Positions 26,889-36,233 of a stretch of DNA of 64,000 nt are shown piece by piece. Under the pieces are notes generated by a model that was not told where the DNA came from, made no database searches, and worked only from the letters and a program-made list of their open reading frames with translations. Source of the DNA: Roseibium salinum (GTDB lineage: Bacteria > Pseudomonadota > Alphaproteobacteria > Rhizobiales > Stappiaceae); the NCBI RefSeq assembly GCF_026240905.1, contig NZ_JAPEVI010000003.1, positions 2,046,001-2,110,000 of the forward strand. The letters are read 5' to 3'. Position numbers and translations under genes: made by a program. Each line of letters starts with the position of its first letter. Within the stretch, counting starts at the first letter, position 1.

Positions 26889-27662
26889 CTATCGTTGCCC
26901 GAGCCGGGCCCTGTGGAAGGCCTCGAGATTGGCGGCATCGTCCGTCTGGTAAGGAAGCGCATAATACGGAGCGCCCGGGCGGAAACCGTGGTCGTAGCCG
27001 TAGAACGGAAAGGCAAATTCCCCGGTCCCGTAGTTGGCGGTCGTGTTGACCACGACGGCCTTTATTTCCCCGTCCTTGCCGGCGATCAGGTCGTCCACAT
27101 AGCCGTAACCCGTGTTGTCGCTCAGCAAGGCGGTATCGCCGATGACGTCAGTGGCCTTCCAAAGCCGTGGACCGGCCAAAAGATCGCTGTCGATGACCTG
27201 CGTATTCTTGACTTCGTCCCTGCTCAGGAGGGATTTGTCTCCCAACGGGTCGTAGTCGCCAACACTGTCCTCTCTGACCGGAATCTCGATGTAATCGAAC
27301 GCGGGTCCGACCTTAACCTCGTCCCACGGAACCGAAACGTGCGTGTCGCCGATATCCCAGAAGCCGCCGACTTCGGCGATCACGGCGACGATCCTGTTGC
27401 TCTCGCTGATGATGATATTCTCGATAGCACCGATTTCGTCGCCGTCCGGGCCGCGCACGTCGGTGTCGTGGAGCATGGCATCAACGCTCCAGCCATCGGC
27501 ATAGAGATCATCGTAGTTCCATGCCTCAAGGTCGGTCACCTCCGGCGGGCCGGCCTGCTGCTGCTCGCCCTGGTTCTGTTCCTGCTGCGCCCAGCCGTGG
27601 CCTGCAGGGCCAATGCTGACTCCCAACACGAGAAGCGCGCGCGTGAGTGCTGATATGTGCAT
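26889..27662 (-). CDS. Secreted PRC-barrel domain protein
   Basis: 257 residues. A signal peptide (HISALTRALLVLGVSIGPAGHGWAQ in full, cleavage near AQ) is followed by a Gln-rich linker and two PRC-barrel-like segments, at about 60-125 (VRGPDGDEIGAIENIIIS) and 155-215 (DNTGYGYVDDLIAGKDGEIK). PRC-barrel proteins of this periplasmic type are common in rhizobia and often stress-induced, with unknown biochemical role. AGGGAG seven bases before the ATG at 27662 decides the start over 27677. Confidence 0.85.
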   Translation of the reverse strand: MHISALTRALLVLGVSIGPAGHGWAQQEQNQGEQQQAGPPEVTDLEAWNYDDLYADGWSVDAMLHDTDVRGPDGDEIGAIENIIISESNRIVAVIAEVGGFWDIGDTHVSVPWDEVKVGPAFDYIEIPVREDSVGDYDPLGDKSLLSRDEVKNTQVIDSDLLAGPRLWKATDVIGDTALLSDNTGYGYVDDLIAGKDGEIKAVVVNTTANYGTGEFAFPFYGYDHGFRPGAPYYALPYQTDDAANLEAFHRARLGQR

Positions 27663-27730
27663 GGCCAACTCCCTCATGATTGCTCTCAGCCTTCCGGCAC
27701 GGCACCGAGACGAAAGGGCGGATTCCCATC

Positions 27731-27747
27731 GGAGTGTTCGACACTCC
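27731..27747. promoter_or_regulatory. Perfect palindrome in the PRC-barrel gene leader
   Basis: GGAGTGT-TCG-ACACTCC, 7-bp perfect arms, about 70 bp upstream of the PRC-barrel start. It could be an operator or an mRNA hairpin. Just upstream on the minus strand GGAAC occurs with CGGTT 16 bases later, loosely resembling a general-stress EcfG promoter, but the -10 half is imperfect. Confidence 0.4.
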
Positions 27748-27854
27748 CTATTGAAACGAAAACCGTTCCGCGAAGGAAGTTGTTCCACCGATCTTGCGGC
27801 AGAGAGCCCGGGGCGGCTGCGTCCATCGGGTCCGCGGCGACCTGCAGCTGAACG

Positions 27855-27885
27855 AAAAAGGGCGGCAGGTTGAAACCTGCCACCC
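27855..27885 (-). terminator. Intrinsic terminator of the chemoreceptor gene
   Basis: On the minus strand, GGGTGGCAGGTT and AACCTGCCGCCC pair with one mismatch around a two-base loop and are followed directly by TTTTT. It lies 26 bp past the stop of the leftward chemoreceptor gene. Confidence 0.8.
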
Positions 27886-27910
27886 CGATGAAGACATGCG
27901 ATAACGCAGA

Positions 27911-30355
27911 TTAGGCCGCTGTCACTCGGTTGAGGAAGCTCTCGATTCCCTCTTTCAGCGCCCTGCTGCGGGCGCTGAGCGTGTCCGAGGCAGCCAGGAC
28001 TTCGCCGGAAGCCTCCTTGGTTTCGGCAACCGACCGGGCGAGGCTCGCCATGTTGGAAGTCACGGCCATGGTGCTCTCGGCCGCCCGTTGCACGTTTCCG
28101 GAAATCTCGTTGGTGGCAGACCCCTGCTGGGTAACCGCGGCAGAGATCCCTTGCGTATAGCCGTTGACCTCTTCCATCGTACTGGAAATTTCTCCAATCG
28201 CGGAAACGGCCGACCTGGTGGATTCCTGGATCGTCTGGATCTGCGAGGAGATCTCCTCGGTCGCCTTGGAAGTCTGGGTCGCCAGTTCCTTGACTTCCGC
28301 CGCGACGACCGCAAATCCCTTGCCGGCATCGCCTGCGCGAGCCGCCTCGATTGTGGCATTCAGCGCCAGGAGATTGGTCTGCTCCGCGATCGCCTGAATG
28401 AGACTGACAACCTCACCGATCTTCGTGGCCGCCTCCGCCAGGCCCTGAACCTTGCCGTTGGTTTCGTGAACGGCGCCCGTTGCCGACGTGACGATGTCGG
28501 AAGAGCGGCGCACCTGCTCGGCGATTTCGTCGATGGACGTGGACAGTTCCTCCGCCGCGCCGGCAACATTTTCCACGCTCATGCTGGCATCTTCACTGAC
28601 CTTGGCCGTATCGCCTGCCTGTTTGGCGCTGGTCTCGGCAATGCCGCCGAGCGCCATTGCCGTGCTGGACATGCCGGCAGCCGTCTCGTCCAGGGCACCG
28701 AGAAGACCCTTGATTTCCTCGCGAAAGCCGACGATCAGATCCTCGATCTCATGCTGGCGGGCGTACTGGGCTTCACGATGGGAATTGGCCTCGTTTTCCA
28801 GGCGGATGCGCTCGCGGGCATTTTCCTGGAAGACCCGTACGGTGCGGCTCATGTCGCCGATTTCGTCCCGCTGGTCGGTGGAGGGGATCACCACATCCGT
28901 GTCCCCTTCGGCCAACCGGCCCATGGCTTCAGTCAGGGCGCGCGTCGGACGGGTGATGACCAGCGAGAGCACGAAAGCAAGCAGACCGCCGGCCACGATG
29001 GCGGCGACCAGAGCCGCCGCGATCAGGCCGAGCGCGGTGTTCGCTCGCGCGTAGGCGCTGGCGGACTGCGCTTCGGTCAGGCCGGTAATCACGCTGCGCA
29101 CCTTGTCGGACACGGCCACCAGATCTTCGCGACTGGCGTCAAAGGCTTCCTTCGCGCTCACCATGGCGGCGAATTCGGCCTCGTAGGAATTGACCTCTGT
29201 TTCGATCGAGGCCACCGCATCCTGGATTTCCGGAAAGACGGCACTGTCCGCCTTCAAGAGATTGGCAAGGTAGCGCAGGGTCTCGATCCTGTTGGTGACT
29301 TCATCCGCCCCCATGGTTTCAAACCCGGCGAAGAACTCCATGGTCGCCGACCGGATGTCCATGGACGCATTCTGAAACTTGTTCACGTTCACGTTCACGA
29401 GATCGACAATGCCAAGCTGCGATGTCGCCTTGCCGGCAATGGCCTTGGCATCGTCGGTTGCGGCATAGACGACCTTGCGCAGGGCGGAGGCTTGACCGTG
29501 AAGCTGGGACAGCCCGGAGGCGACTTCCGCCGCAAGGGCGGCCGGCACGGACGCGTCCGCGGCCCCCTCACCTTCCGGCTTCGGAAGCTTTTCGGAAAGT
29601 GCGCCGGCCATATCGGCCAGGGCCTTTACCTTGGCGGGCTCGACGCCGTCCACCTTGAGCTTGCCGGCTTTCGCAGCCATCCTGGCGAGGCTTTGCGTTC
29701 CTTCGGTAACGGCCATCGCCGTTTCAGGCACAAGTGAGTTTCCTTCACCGGCATCAGCGATCTTTGCGTTCAGGTCCGCCGTCAGGTCTTCCATGTCGGA
29801 GAGCATGCGGCCGACCTTGTCGGCGCGGTTGCGCGTTCCGCTCGCCGTCTTGGCCGCGCTGCTCGCGTCGCGCTGTATCTTGTTCATCCGGTCGTTGATC
29901 TGCGCGGCGATGGATTGCAGTCCGGCCGCCGACCGCAGCAGCGTCGCAACCTGTGCCTGACGGTGGTCTACCGCCTCCACCACGCCATCGAACTCGCTGC
30001 CCAACTGACCGACAAGCGAAATGGCTTCCACCGTCTGCTCGTGGCCGCCGCCTTGTCCGGACACGTCATCGAGCGCGACCAGAGCCGATTCCAGCCGACC
30101 GATCTGAAGTCTGGCAGCTTCAGCCAATTCAGGGCTTCGGCCGGCAAGATAGGACTCCTGCGCCTGTGCAACCTGCTGCAGGCCCGCCATGGCCGCCGTC
30201 GTCCTGGCGCTGATGTCCGACTGGGCCCGCAAACCGAGGATCGCGACCGTGCCGACGGCACCGACAGCCGCGGCCACAAAAACCATCGCCACGAAACCGC
30301 CGCCGACCTTGGCCGACAGACGAATGTTCTTCAAAGGTGTAAGCAGCTTGGACAT
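27911..30355 (-). CDS. Methyl-accepting chemotaxis protein with long helical sensor
   Basis: 814 residues. First membrane helix at 19-42; a ~400-residue periplasmic region that is strongly helical and Ala-rich (helical-bundle type sensor, larger than usual); second helix at 442-468; HAMP at about 468-520; then the methyl-accepting/kinase-control domain with hairpin tip [20 protein letters not shown] near 655-675. Signals to CheA/CheW; ligand unknown. ATG at 30355 is preferred because GGGGG lies five bases upstream; the adjacent ATG at 30358 is too close. The open frame further upstream has no support. Confidence 0.93.
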   Translation of the reverse strand: MSKLLTPLKNIRLSAKVGGGFVAMVFVAAAVGAVGTVAILGLRAQSDISARTTAAMAGLQQVAQAQESYLAGRSPELAEAARLQIGRLESALVALDDVSGQGGGHEQTVEAISLVGQLGSEFDGVVEAVDHRQAQVATLLRSAAGLQSIAAQINDRMNKIQRDASSAAKTASGTRNRADKVGRMLSDMEDLTADLNAKIADAGEGNSLVPETAMAVTEGTQSLARMAAKAGKLKVDGVEPAKVKALADMAGALSEKLPKPEGEGAADASVPAALAAEVASGLSQLHGQASALRKVVYAATDDAKAIAGKATSQLGIVDLVNVNVNKFQNASMDIRSATMEFFAGFETMGADEVTNRIETLRYLANLLKADSAVFPEIQDAVASIETEVNSYEAEFAAMVSAKEAFDASREDLVAVSDKVRSVITGLTEAQSASAYARANTALGLIAAALVAAIVAGGLLAFVLSLVITRPTRALTEAMGRLAEGDTDVVIPSTDQRDEIGDMSRTVRVFQENARERIRLENEANSHREAQYARQHEIEDLIVGFREEIKGLLGALDETAAGMSSTAMALGGIAETSAKQAGDTAKVSEDASMSVENVAGAAEELSTSIDEIAEQVRRSSDIVTSATGAVHETNGKVQGLAEAATKIGEVVSLIQAIAEQTNLLALNATIEAARAGDAGKGFAVVAAEVKELATQTSKATEEISSQIQTIQESTRSAVSAIGEISSTMEEVNGYTQGISAAVTQQGSATNEISGNVQRAAESTMAVTSNMASLARSVAETKEASGEVLAASDTLSARSRALKEGIESFLNRVTAA

Positions 30356-30598
30356 CATTTCCCCCAGCACATGGGTGAAATGAAGGGGGTGTTCGGCTAA
30401 ACAATTGGTGAAAGATTGAGCACTGCTGTTGTCTTTTCTACAGGCAAAATAATTCAGGCTCGTTTTTCTCTTTGCCGGCAACAGGTTGAAGGTCGTTGCC
30501 AATAGAAGAATTTTCTGCCGAAATAAATCCGGCTACGCCAAAAAAGGTCCAGGACGTTCTGCCGCCCGGCGTTTTTTGACATTCTCAGGTGGTTCGCC

Positions 30599-30802
30599 CT
30601 ATGCGTCGTCGCGTTTGGCGTGTGCCGCATCGAGCAGTTTCCTGAGGACATCCCGGTCGCCGATCTGGTTGGCCATCAGCAGGATCAGCCTGGCGTTATA
30701 GGCATCGCTTTCCGGCTTGCCGAGCCCCTCATGCGCCGCCAGAAGATCGGCGTAGAAGGCGTCCGGCTCCGTCAGGTTCGCGGTGGTGACCAGTTCGCTC
30801 AT
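30599..30802 (-). CDS. DUF2783 domain protein
   Basis: 67 residues, small acidic helical protein of the DUF2783 family (LTEPDAFYADLLAAHEGL, SDAYNARLILLMANQIGD). Its ATG overlaps the stop of the FAD hydroxylase (ATGA), and this family is typically found next to such hydroxylases in homogentisate-type clusters. Role unknown; perhaps an accessory subunit or stabiliser of the monooxygenase. Confidence 0.8.
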   Translation of the reverse strand: MSELVTTANLTEPDAFYADLLAAHEGLGKPESDAYNARLILLMANQIGDRDVLRKLLDAAHAKRDDA

Positions 30803-32418
30803 GTGCCTGTTCCTTCCTTGCCGAGCGCGATTGCCAGCGCGTTCGAGATTTCCTGCCGGTCGAGCATCGTCCAGCGCGCTGCCACATGCTGATCCGGGCG
30901 GATCAGATAGACAGCCTGGCCGACGTCCCCCAGATAACGGGCCTTCAGCTCCGCACCGATATCCTTCAGCGGAACGGTTATGCCCTTGACGGAAAGGCCA
31001 TGGACGTCGCTTTCTGGAGGGACGTCGACGCCCAGTCCCAACAGCGCGAAATCGCCGCCGATCTTGTCAAGCAGCCAGGAGCGGCCAACCGGAGCGTCGG
31101 ATGCCGGACTTCCGGGCCGGGTGCGGGCCGGCAGTCCATCGGCATCCGGGCCGTTCAGCGGCGAACCATCGTAATGGCAGGGAACCGACAACCGGCCGGA
31201 ATTCACCAGCGGACGGGCAAAGGCATGATGCTCGGACAGATCCAGGGCCGCGTCCCGGAAGATGCGGCTCATCTCGGTTTTCGGCGTAATGAAATCCGTC
31301 GAGCGCGTGCTTTGCAGAATGTTCTCGTCTGCCGCCATTTCCCGTTCGAAGCGATAGGAATCCAGGAGCGTTTCCGGCGCCTTGCCCGTGAGGACCAGTT
31401 TCAGCTTCCAGCCGAGATTGTCGATGTCCTGAAACCCGGAATTGGCGCCGCGTGCGCCGAAGGGCGAGACCTGGTGCGCGCTGTCGCCGGCGAAGATTAC
31501 CCGGCCATGACGGAATTTTTCCATGCGGCGGCACTGGAACGTGTAGATCGACACCCATTCTAGATCGAATTCGACATCCTCGCCCAGCATGTGCTTCAGC
31601 CGGGGAATGACGTTTTCCGGTTTCTTTTCCTGCGCCTTGTCGATGTTCCAGCCGAGTTGCAGATCGATCCTCCAGACCCCGTCCGGCTGCTTGTGCAGGA
31701 GGGCCGACTGGCCCTTGTTGAAAGGCGGGTCGAACCAGAACCAGCGCTCGGTCGGGAACTCGGCCTTCATGATCACGTCGGCGATCAGGAAGTTGTCTTC
31801 GAACACGCGGCCGACGAAATCCAGTCCCAGCATCGCGCGGGCCGGCGAACCGGCACCATCGCAGGCAATCAGCCAGTCGGCCTCAAGGAAATAATCGCCA
31901 TCCTCGGTGTGTATGGACACAAGGGTATGGTCTTCCTTGCGTTCCAGGCCGGTGACCTTGTTGCCGCCCCGGATTTCCACCGGCTTGCCTTCCGCCTGCA
32001 GGGAGCGCAGGCGTTCGACCAGATAGAGCTCGCAATAATATTGCTGCAGATTGATGAAGGCCGGGCGCTTGTGCCCTTCTTCCGGCAGCAGGTTGAAGTC
32101 GTAGACCTGGCGGTCGCCGAAGAAGACCTTGCCGACATTCCACACAACTCCCTTGCGGACCATTTCATCGCCGCACCCGAGCCGGTCGAAGATCTCCAGA
32201 GACCGTTTGGAAAAGCAGATTGCCCGTGAGCCAACACTGACCTTGTCGTTGTCGTCCAGAACGACAACCGGAATGTCCGCCTGGGCCAGATCGATCGCCG
32301 TTGCGAGGCCGACCGGGCCGGCACCGATGACGACCACCGGATGGCGGACCGGATTGTCGGCTCCCTGGTCCGGGGACCATTTGTACGGATAAAGCGGCGC
32401 TTCAAACAGTTTGGTCAC
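30799..32418 (-). CDS. MhpA-like FAD-dependent aromatic hydroxylase
   Basis: 539 residues of the class A flavin monooxygenases. FAD-binding GxGxxG is VVVIGAGPVGLATAIDL (near 32-41), the DG motif is LIACDGAGSPAR, and the GD motif is RVIFAGDSAHQVSPFGARG. The C-terminal thioredoxin-like domain ends in DQHVAARW. It uses NAD(P)H and O2 to hydroxylate a phenolic ring. Placement with hmgA suggests it makes homogentisate or a similar hydroquinone, for example from a 3-hydroxyphenyl acid (inference). The GTG at 32418 is chosen because GGAGGAG lies five bases upstream; in-frame ATG at 32433 precedes the ribosome site and is rejected. Confidence 0.87.
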   Translation of the reverse strand: MTKLFEAPLYPYKWSPDQGADNPVRHPVVVIGAGPVGLATAIDLAQADIPVVVLDDNDKVSVGSRAICFSKRSLEIFDRLGCGDEMVRKGVVWNVGKVFFGDRQVYDFNLLPEEGHKRPAFINLQQYYCELYLVERLRSLQAEGKPVEIRGGNKVTGLERKEDHTLVSIHTEDGDYFLEADWLIACDGAGSPARAMLGLDFVGRVFEDNFLIADVIMKAEFPTERWFWFDPPFNKGQSALLHKQPDGVWRIDLQLGWNIDKAQEKKPENVIPRLKHMLGEDVEFDLEWVSIYTFQCRRMEKFRHGRVIFAGDSAHQVSPFGARGANSGFQDIDNLGWKLKLVLTGKAPETLLDSYRFEREMAADENILQSTRSTDFITPKTEMSRIFRDAALDLSEHHAFARPLVNSGRLSVPCHYDGSPLNGPDADGLPARTRPGSPASDAPVGRSWLLDKIGGDFALLGLGVDVPPESDVHGLSVKGITVPLKDIGAELKARYLGDVGQAVYLIRPDQHVAARWTMLDRQEISNALAIALGKEGTGT

Positions 32419-32522
32419 TGGGTCTCCTCCCATCTGCCCGCTCCGGGCAACGCATAGGCCCCTTAAGGGAACCCGTTCTGGCCTCTCCGCGTTGACTTTC
32501 TGCAAACTCCAAGAGGTGCGAC

Positions 32523-32783
32523 ATGAACTTTTTCACACGAAAAGGCCTGCTCACGTCAGGCCGCCGCTGGACGTTCCGGGTTCTGACCGCGGTTCTGTCC
32601 GGAGTCGCGCTCGCCCTCATGGTCTTCGGTCCGCTCACGGTCTGGGCCGACAACTGGAGCATGATCGGCATAAGCGTGGTCGCAGCCGAGATACTTGTTC
32701 TTTTCGGCGGACTGGCCTGGCTCGGGATGCTGACGCTTTCCCGCCGACGCGATCCCTCGCGGACTGACAAGGCCGCATCCTAA
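32523..32783 (+). CDS. Small two-helix membrane protein
   Basis: 86 residues with two membrane helices (about 19-42 and 47-70) and a basic cytoplasmic tail RRRDPSRTDK. AGAGG precedes the ATG, so expression is plausible. No family recognised. It lies in opposite orientation between the FAD hydroxylase and DinB genes, overlapping the DinB stop by 4 bp. Function unknown. Confidence 0.65.
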   Translation: MNFFTRKGLLTSGRRWTFRVLTAVLSGVALALMVFGPLTVWADNWSMIGISVVAAEILVLFGGLAWLGMLTLSRRRDPSRTDKAAS

Positions 32784-33313
32784 CCCGCACTCCTCAGCCG
32801 GCCGGCCACCGGATGGCGGTCGAACTCCAGAAAGAATTCGTCCAGCTGCGGCGGGGCCACATCCGTTCCCGCGAGCATGGCATGCACCTGACCGCGGTGA
32901 TGGATCTGATGCTGGAACAGGTGCAGCAGCGTGTTGCCGATCGTCTCGAACCGGTTGCCTTCCTCGCCCCTGTCCTGCGCGATTTTCCGGTCGAGGTCGT
33001 CCGGACCCAACCCATCACAGAACGCCATGAGTTCGCGGTCAACGTGCGCCTGCGCGTCTTTCAGGTCCGCTGCCGTTTTCAGATGCGGAACGTCGAAGAC
33101 CGAAAGCCCCTTGCCCGTCTCCTTCAGGGAATCGAGATAGTAGCGGTCCACTTCGAAGGTGTGGTTGAGCGTTTCCCGGATCGAGGGAAAGAAACTGACC
33201 CGTTCTGCCTCGAAGGCCGCCTGGTCGAGCTTGCAGCAGGCTTCGTACAGCAGCTCATTCGCGTAGGCATTGTTGCGGGCCATCAGGCGGAGATATTCAA
33301 TGGCTGTGGTCAT
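32780..33313 (-). CDS. DinB-family putative metalloenzyme
   Basis: 177 residues, four-helix bundle of the DinB/YfiT type. The metal-binding His triad is visible: LNHTFEVDRYY in helix 2 and HLFQHQIHHRGQVHAML in helix 4. Family members are thiol-dependent transferases or isomerases. In this setting it might be the otherwise missing maleylpyruvate/maleylacetoacetate isomerase-like activity, since some DinB-fold proteins do exactly that with mycothiol or glutathione; this is inference. Starts 3 bp after the MBL gene, same operon. Confidence 0.85.
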   Translation of the reverse strand: MTTAIEYLRLMARNNAYANELLYEACCKLDQAAFEAERVSFFPSIRETLNHTFEVDRYYLDSLKETGKGLSVFDVPHLKTAADLKDAQAHVDRELMAFCDGLGPDDLDRKIAQDRGEEGNRFETIGNTLLHLFQHQIHHRGQVHAMLAGTDVAPPQLDEFFLEFDRHPVAGRLRSAG

Positions 33314-33316
33314 CGC

Positions 33317-34267
33317 TCACCCCTGCAGATCCGACCACATCTTCGCATCGCGTTCGGCGGTCCAGATGCGCGGCGTGTCGATGTCGAGCGCTTCGTCATA
33401 GGCCCGGGCGACGTTGAACGGCAGGCAGTGCTCATAGATCGCATAGTCGGAGAATTTCGGATCGCAGACGGCCCGGCAGGCGTCCCAGGCTTCCTTGAGC
33501 GATCCGCCCCGCTTGGCGACCCCGGCGACGGGAAGATAAGTAGAGCGGACGAAATCGCCGGTGGCGTCCAGCGCCGCATTGACCATCTTGGTGCCGACCA
33601 GCGCATCGCCGCGGCCCGGCGCGATGGCGTCGAGGTCGAAATCGCGGATGCGCTCCAGCGTGCGCGGCCAGTCGCCGAAATGCCCGTCGCCGCAATAGCA
33701 GGCGGAGTGATACTCGACGATATCGCCGGTGAACATGACGTTGGCGTCGGGGACATGAATGACCATGTCGCCCGCCGTATGGGCCCGGCCCAGGAACATC
33801 AGGTCCACGCGGCGCTTGCCGAGATAGACCGTCATGCGGTCGGTGAAAGTGGTGGTCGGCCAGGTCAGGCCCGGAATACTCTCGTGGCCCTGGAACAGGC
33901 GCGGGAACCTGGCGAATTCACTCTCCCAGTCCTCCTGCCCGCGTTCGGCAACCATCGACCGGGCCTTTTCGCTCATGATGATTGTCGGGGCGCCATAGGC
34001 GGAGGCGCCGAGCACGCGCACGGCGTGGTAATGGGTCAGCGCCAGGTGCGTGATCGGCTTGTCGGTGACGGACCGCACCTTCTCGATCACCTTGTTCGCC
34101 AGGCGCGGGGTCGCCTGCGCCTCGATGATCATCACGCTGTCATCACCGATGATGACACCGGAATTCGGATCGCCCTCTGCGGTAAAGGCCCAGAGGTCCC
34201 GGCCGATCTCGGTGAAGGAGATTTCCTTTTCGCTCATGTCGCCGGCGGATGCGAATTGTTTGGTCAT
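33317..34267 (-). CDS. MBL-fold hydrolase with degenerate HxHxDH motif
   Basis: 316 residues, metallo-beta-lactamase fold. The first metal motif reads LTHYHAVRVLGASAYG: the HxH pair is kept but the Asp-His are replaced by Val-Arg. Later ligands remain plausible (GRAHTAGDMVIH, VMFTGDIVEY). The site may bind one metal or use another chemistry. AGGAG precedes the ATG. Located in the homogentisate operon between the FAH hydrolase and DinB genes; a lactone or thioester hydrolase role is possible. Function is not established. Confidence 0.85.
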   Translation of the reverse strand: MTKQFASAGDMSEKEISFTEIGRDLWAFTAEGDPNSGVIIGDDSVMIIEAQATPRLANKVIEKVRSVTDKPITHLALTHYHAVRVLGASAYGAPTIIMSEKARSMVAERGQEDWESEFARFPRLFQGHESIPGLTWPTTTFTDRMTVYLGKRRVDLMFLGRAHTAGDMVIHVPDANVMFTGDIVEYHSACYCGDGHFGDWPRTLERIRDFDLDAIAPGRGDALVGTKMVNAALDATGDFVRSTYLPVAGVAKRGGSLKEAWDACRAVCDPKFSDYAIYEHCLPFNVARAYDEALDIDTPRIWTAERDAKMWSDLQG

Positions 34268-34340
34268 GGTCTTTCTCCTTCGTTTCGACTGGACTGCGGA
34301 TCGGCGTTCGGTGCTGGCACACTTATGGAGAACAACGGTT

Positions 34341-35348
34341 TCAAGCCTTTTCCACCGTCTGCTCGATCGCTCCGAAAATCGAATGGCCTTCCCCGTCCAG
34401 CATCTCGATGCGGACGGAATCGCCGAATTTCAGGAACGGCGTCTTGGCTTCGCCCGAGTTGATCGTCTCGATCATGCGTAGTTCCGCGATGCAGGAATAG
34501 CCCACGCCGCCCTCGGCAACCGGCTTGCCCGGTCCGCCCTCAAGCTTGTTGGAGACCGTGCCCGAGCCGATGATGGTGCCCGCACACAGGGAGCGGGTTT
34601 TCGCAGCGTGGGCGATCAGCCGGCCGAAGTCGAAGGTCATGTCGACGCCCGCATTGGCGCGGCCGAACGGCTTTCCGTTCAGGTCCACATGCAGCGGCAG
34701 GTGCAGCTTGCCGCCCTTCCAGGCATCCCCCAATATGTCGGGCGTCACCGCGACCGGGGAGAAGGCCGAGGAGGGTTTGGACTGGAAGAAGCCGAAACCC
34801 TTGCCGAGTTCCCCCGGAATGAGACCGCGCAGGGAAACATCGTTGACCAGCACAATGAGCCGGATCGTTTCGCGGGCGTCCTCCGCGGAAATGCCCATCG
34901 GGACGTCGCCGGTGATCACGCCGACCTCGCCCTCCATGTCGATGCCCCAGGCTTCATCGCGCATCCTGATCGGATCGCGCGGAGCAAGGAAGGTGTCGGA
35001 ACCGCCCTGGTACATCAGCGGATCGGTCCAGAAGGTCTCCGGCATCTTGGCGCCGCGGGCCTTGCGCACCAGTTCGACGTGATTGACATAGGCCGAGCCG
35101 TCGGCCCACTGATAGGCGCGCGGCAGCGGCGACAGGGCGTCGTGCTCGTGAAAGCGGATCATCGGCACCGCTTCATGAGAGAGGCTTTCGGCCAGGAGCT
35201 TCAGTTCCGGCGCGACACGATCCCAATCGTCCAGCGCCGCCTGCAAGGTCGGCGCGATGTGGCCTGCCTCCGTACAATAGGTGAGCCGGTCGTTGACCAC
35301 CACCAGCTTGCCGTCGCGGCTGCCGTCCCTGAGCGATGCCAGTTTCAT
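34341..35348 (-). CDS. Fumarylacetoacetate hydrolase-family protein
   Basis: 335 residues. The FAH catalytic domain holds the Mg/Ca-binding Glu and Asp set in WGIDMEGEVGVITGDVP and LIVLVNDVSLRG, followed by GFFQSKPSSAFSPVAVTP and the GTIIGSGTVSN block. It cleaves fumarylacetoacetate to fumarate and acetoacetate, the last step after homogentisate ring cleavage, or a close analogue. AGGAG lies upstream of the ATG. It is shorter than mammalian FAH, as usual for bacterial forms with a reduced N-terminal domain. Confidence 0.9.
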   Translation of the reverse strand: MKLASLRDGSRDGKLVVVNDRLTYCTEAGHIAPTLQAALDDWDRVAPELKLLAESLSHEAVPMIRFHEHDALSPLPRAYQWADGSAYVNHVELVRKARGAKMPETFWTDPLMYQGGSDTFLAPRDPIRMRDEAWGIDMEGEVGVITGDVPMGISAEDARETIRLIVLVNDVSLRGLIPGELGKGFGFFQSKPSSAFSPVAVTPDILGDAWKGGKLHLPLHVDLNGKPFGRANAGVDMTFDFGRLIAHAAKTRSLCAGTIIGSGTVSNKLEGGPGKPVAEGGVGYSCIAELRMIETINSGEAKTPFLKFGDSVRIEMLDGEGHSIFGAIEQTVEKA

Positions 35349-35354
35349 GAGGTT

Positions 35355-36233
35355 TCAGCTCCTTTTGATCGCCAGTCCGTCCCGGCTGACGATGGTTTCT
35401 CCCGCGAAGGCCTTTGTCGCCTCCAGCCATTCTTCTTTTTCAAAGCCCGGCAGATCCGCCGGGATGAGATGATTGAGCACGAGCATTTTCGTGCCTGCCG
35501 CCGTTGCGATCCTTGCCGCGTCGGGCGCCATCGTGTGGCTCGCCAGCAGGTGTTCGCGCAGGCGCTCGCCGTTGCCGGTTATCTCAACGATCCTGTCGAC
35601 GCCACGTTCCAGCATGGCCTCGTGGATCAGAAGATCGCAACCCTTTGCGAACTCCGCAAGCGGGGGAAAATAGGCCGTGTCGGACGAGAAGACGACGGAC
35701 CAGTCGGCGGTCTCGAACCGCAGGGCAAAACAGTCGGTCACCGGCGGGTGGTCGACGCGCAAGGCCCGGACGGTCAGCGTGTCGTCTCCAAGCGGCACGT
35801 TTCCTTCCCCCAGCAGATGGATCTCGACAAGGCTGCGCAGGTCCGGACGGCCTTCGTCTTCGATGCGCAGGTCAATGTCGTAGCGCATGGATTTCAGGAA
35901 CCCGTCCCAGTATTGCGCAAGGTCAGCGGGCCCGTAGACCTTCACCGGGCGGGCGAGCCCCGTCGTCCAGGCGGTGTGCAGGAGCGGCCCCAGTTCCAGG
36001 ACGTGATCGGAATGCATGTGGGTGACGAAGACAAGGTCTAGGTCCTTGAGCACCACGCCCGCTTCCACCAGTCCACGGGTAACGCCGAGGCCGCAGTCCA
36101 CCACACAGCGCCGCCCGCCGATCTCGATCAGCGAACTGGTCGGCGACGGGCCACCGGGCCGGATGGCCGGACCGCCCTTGGAACCGAGGATGACCAGACG
36201 GTCTTCAGGTGCCGGCGATTTCGTTTCACTCAT
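35355..36233 (-). CDS. MBL-fold metal-dependent hydrolase
   Basis: 292 residues. Canonical HxHxDH in FVTHMHSDHVLELGPLL, later ligands in VVFSSDTAYFPP and a final His in LVLNHLIP; arrangement resembles RNase Z/arylsulfatase-like or lactonase MBL enzymes. Starts at the last base of the hmgA stop (TAATG), so translation is coupled. It is likely an auxiliary hydrolase of aromatic catabolism, substrate unknown. Confidence 0.87.
   Translation of the reverse strand: MSETKSPAPEDRLVILGSKGGPAIRPGGPSPTSSLIEIGGRRCVVDCGLGVTRGLVEAGVVLKDLDLVFVTHMHSDHVLELGPLLHTAWTTGLARPVKVYGPADLAQYWDGFLKSMRYDIDLRIEDEGRPDLRSLVEIHLLGEGNVPLGDDTLTVRALRVDHPPVTDCFALRFETADWSVVFSSDTAYFPPLAEFAKGCDLLIHEAMLERGVDRIVEITGNGERLREHLLASHTMAPDAARIATAAGTKMLVLNHLIPADLPGFEKEEWLEATKAFAGETIVSRDGLAIKRS

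Noticed and set aside
30799..32505. ATG starts at 32505 and 32433 for the FAD hydroxylase
   Set aside because: The GGAGGAG site lies after the 32433 ATG and correctly before the GTG at 32418.
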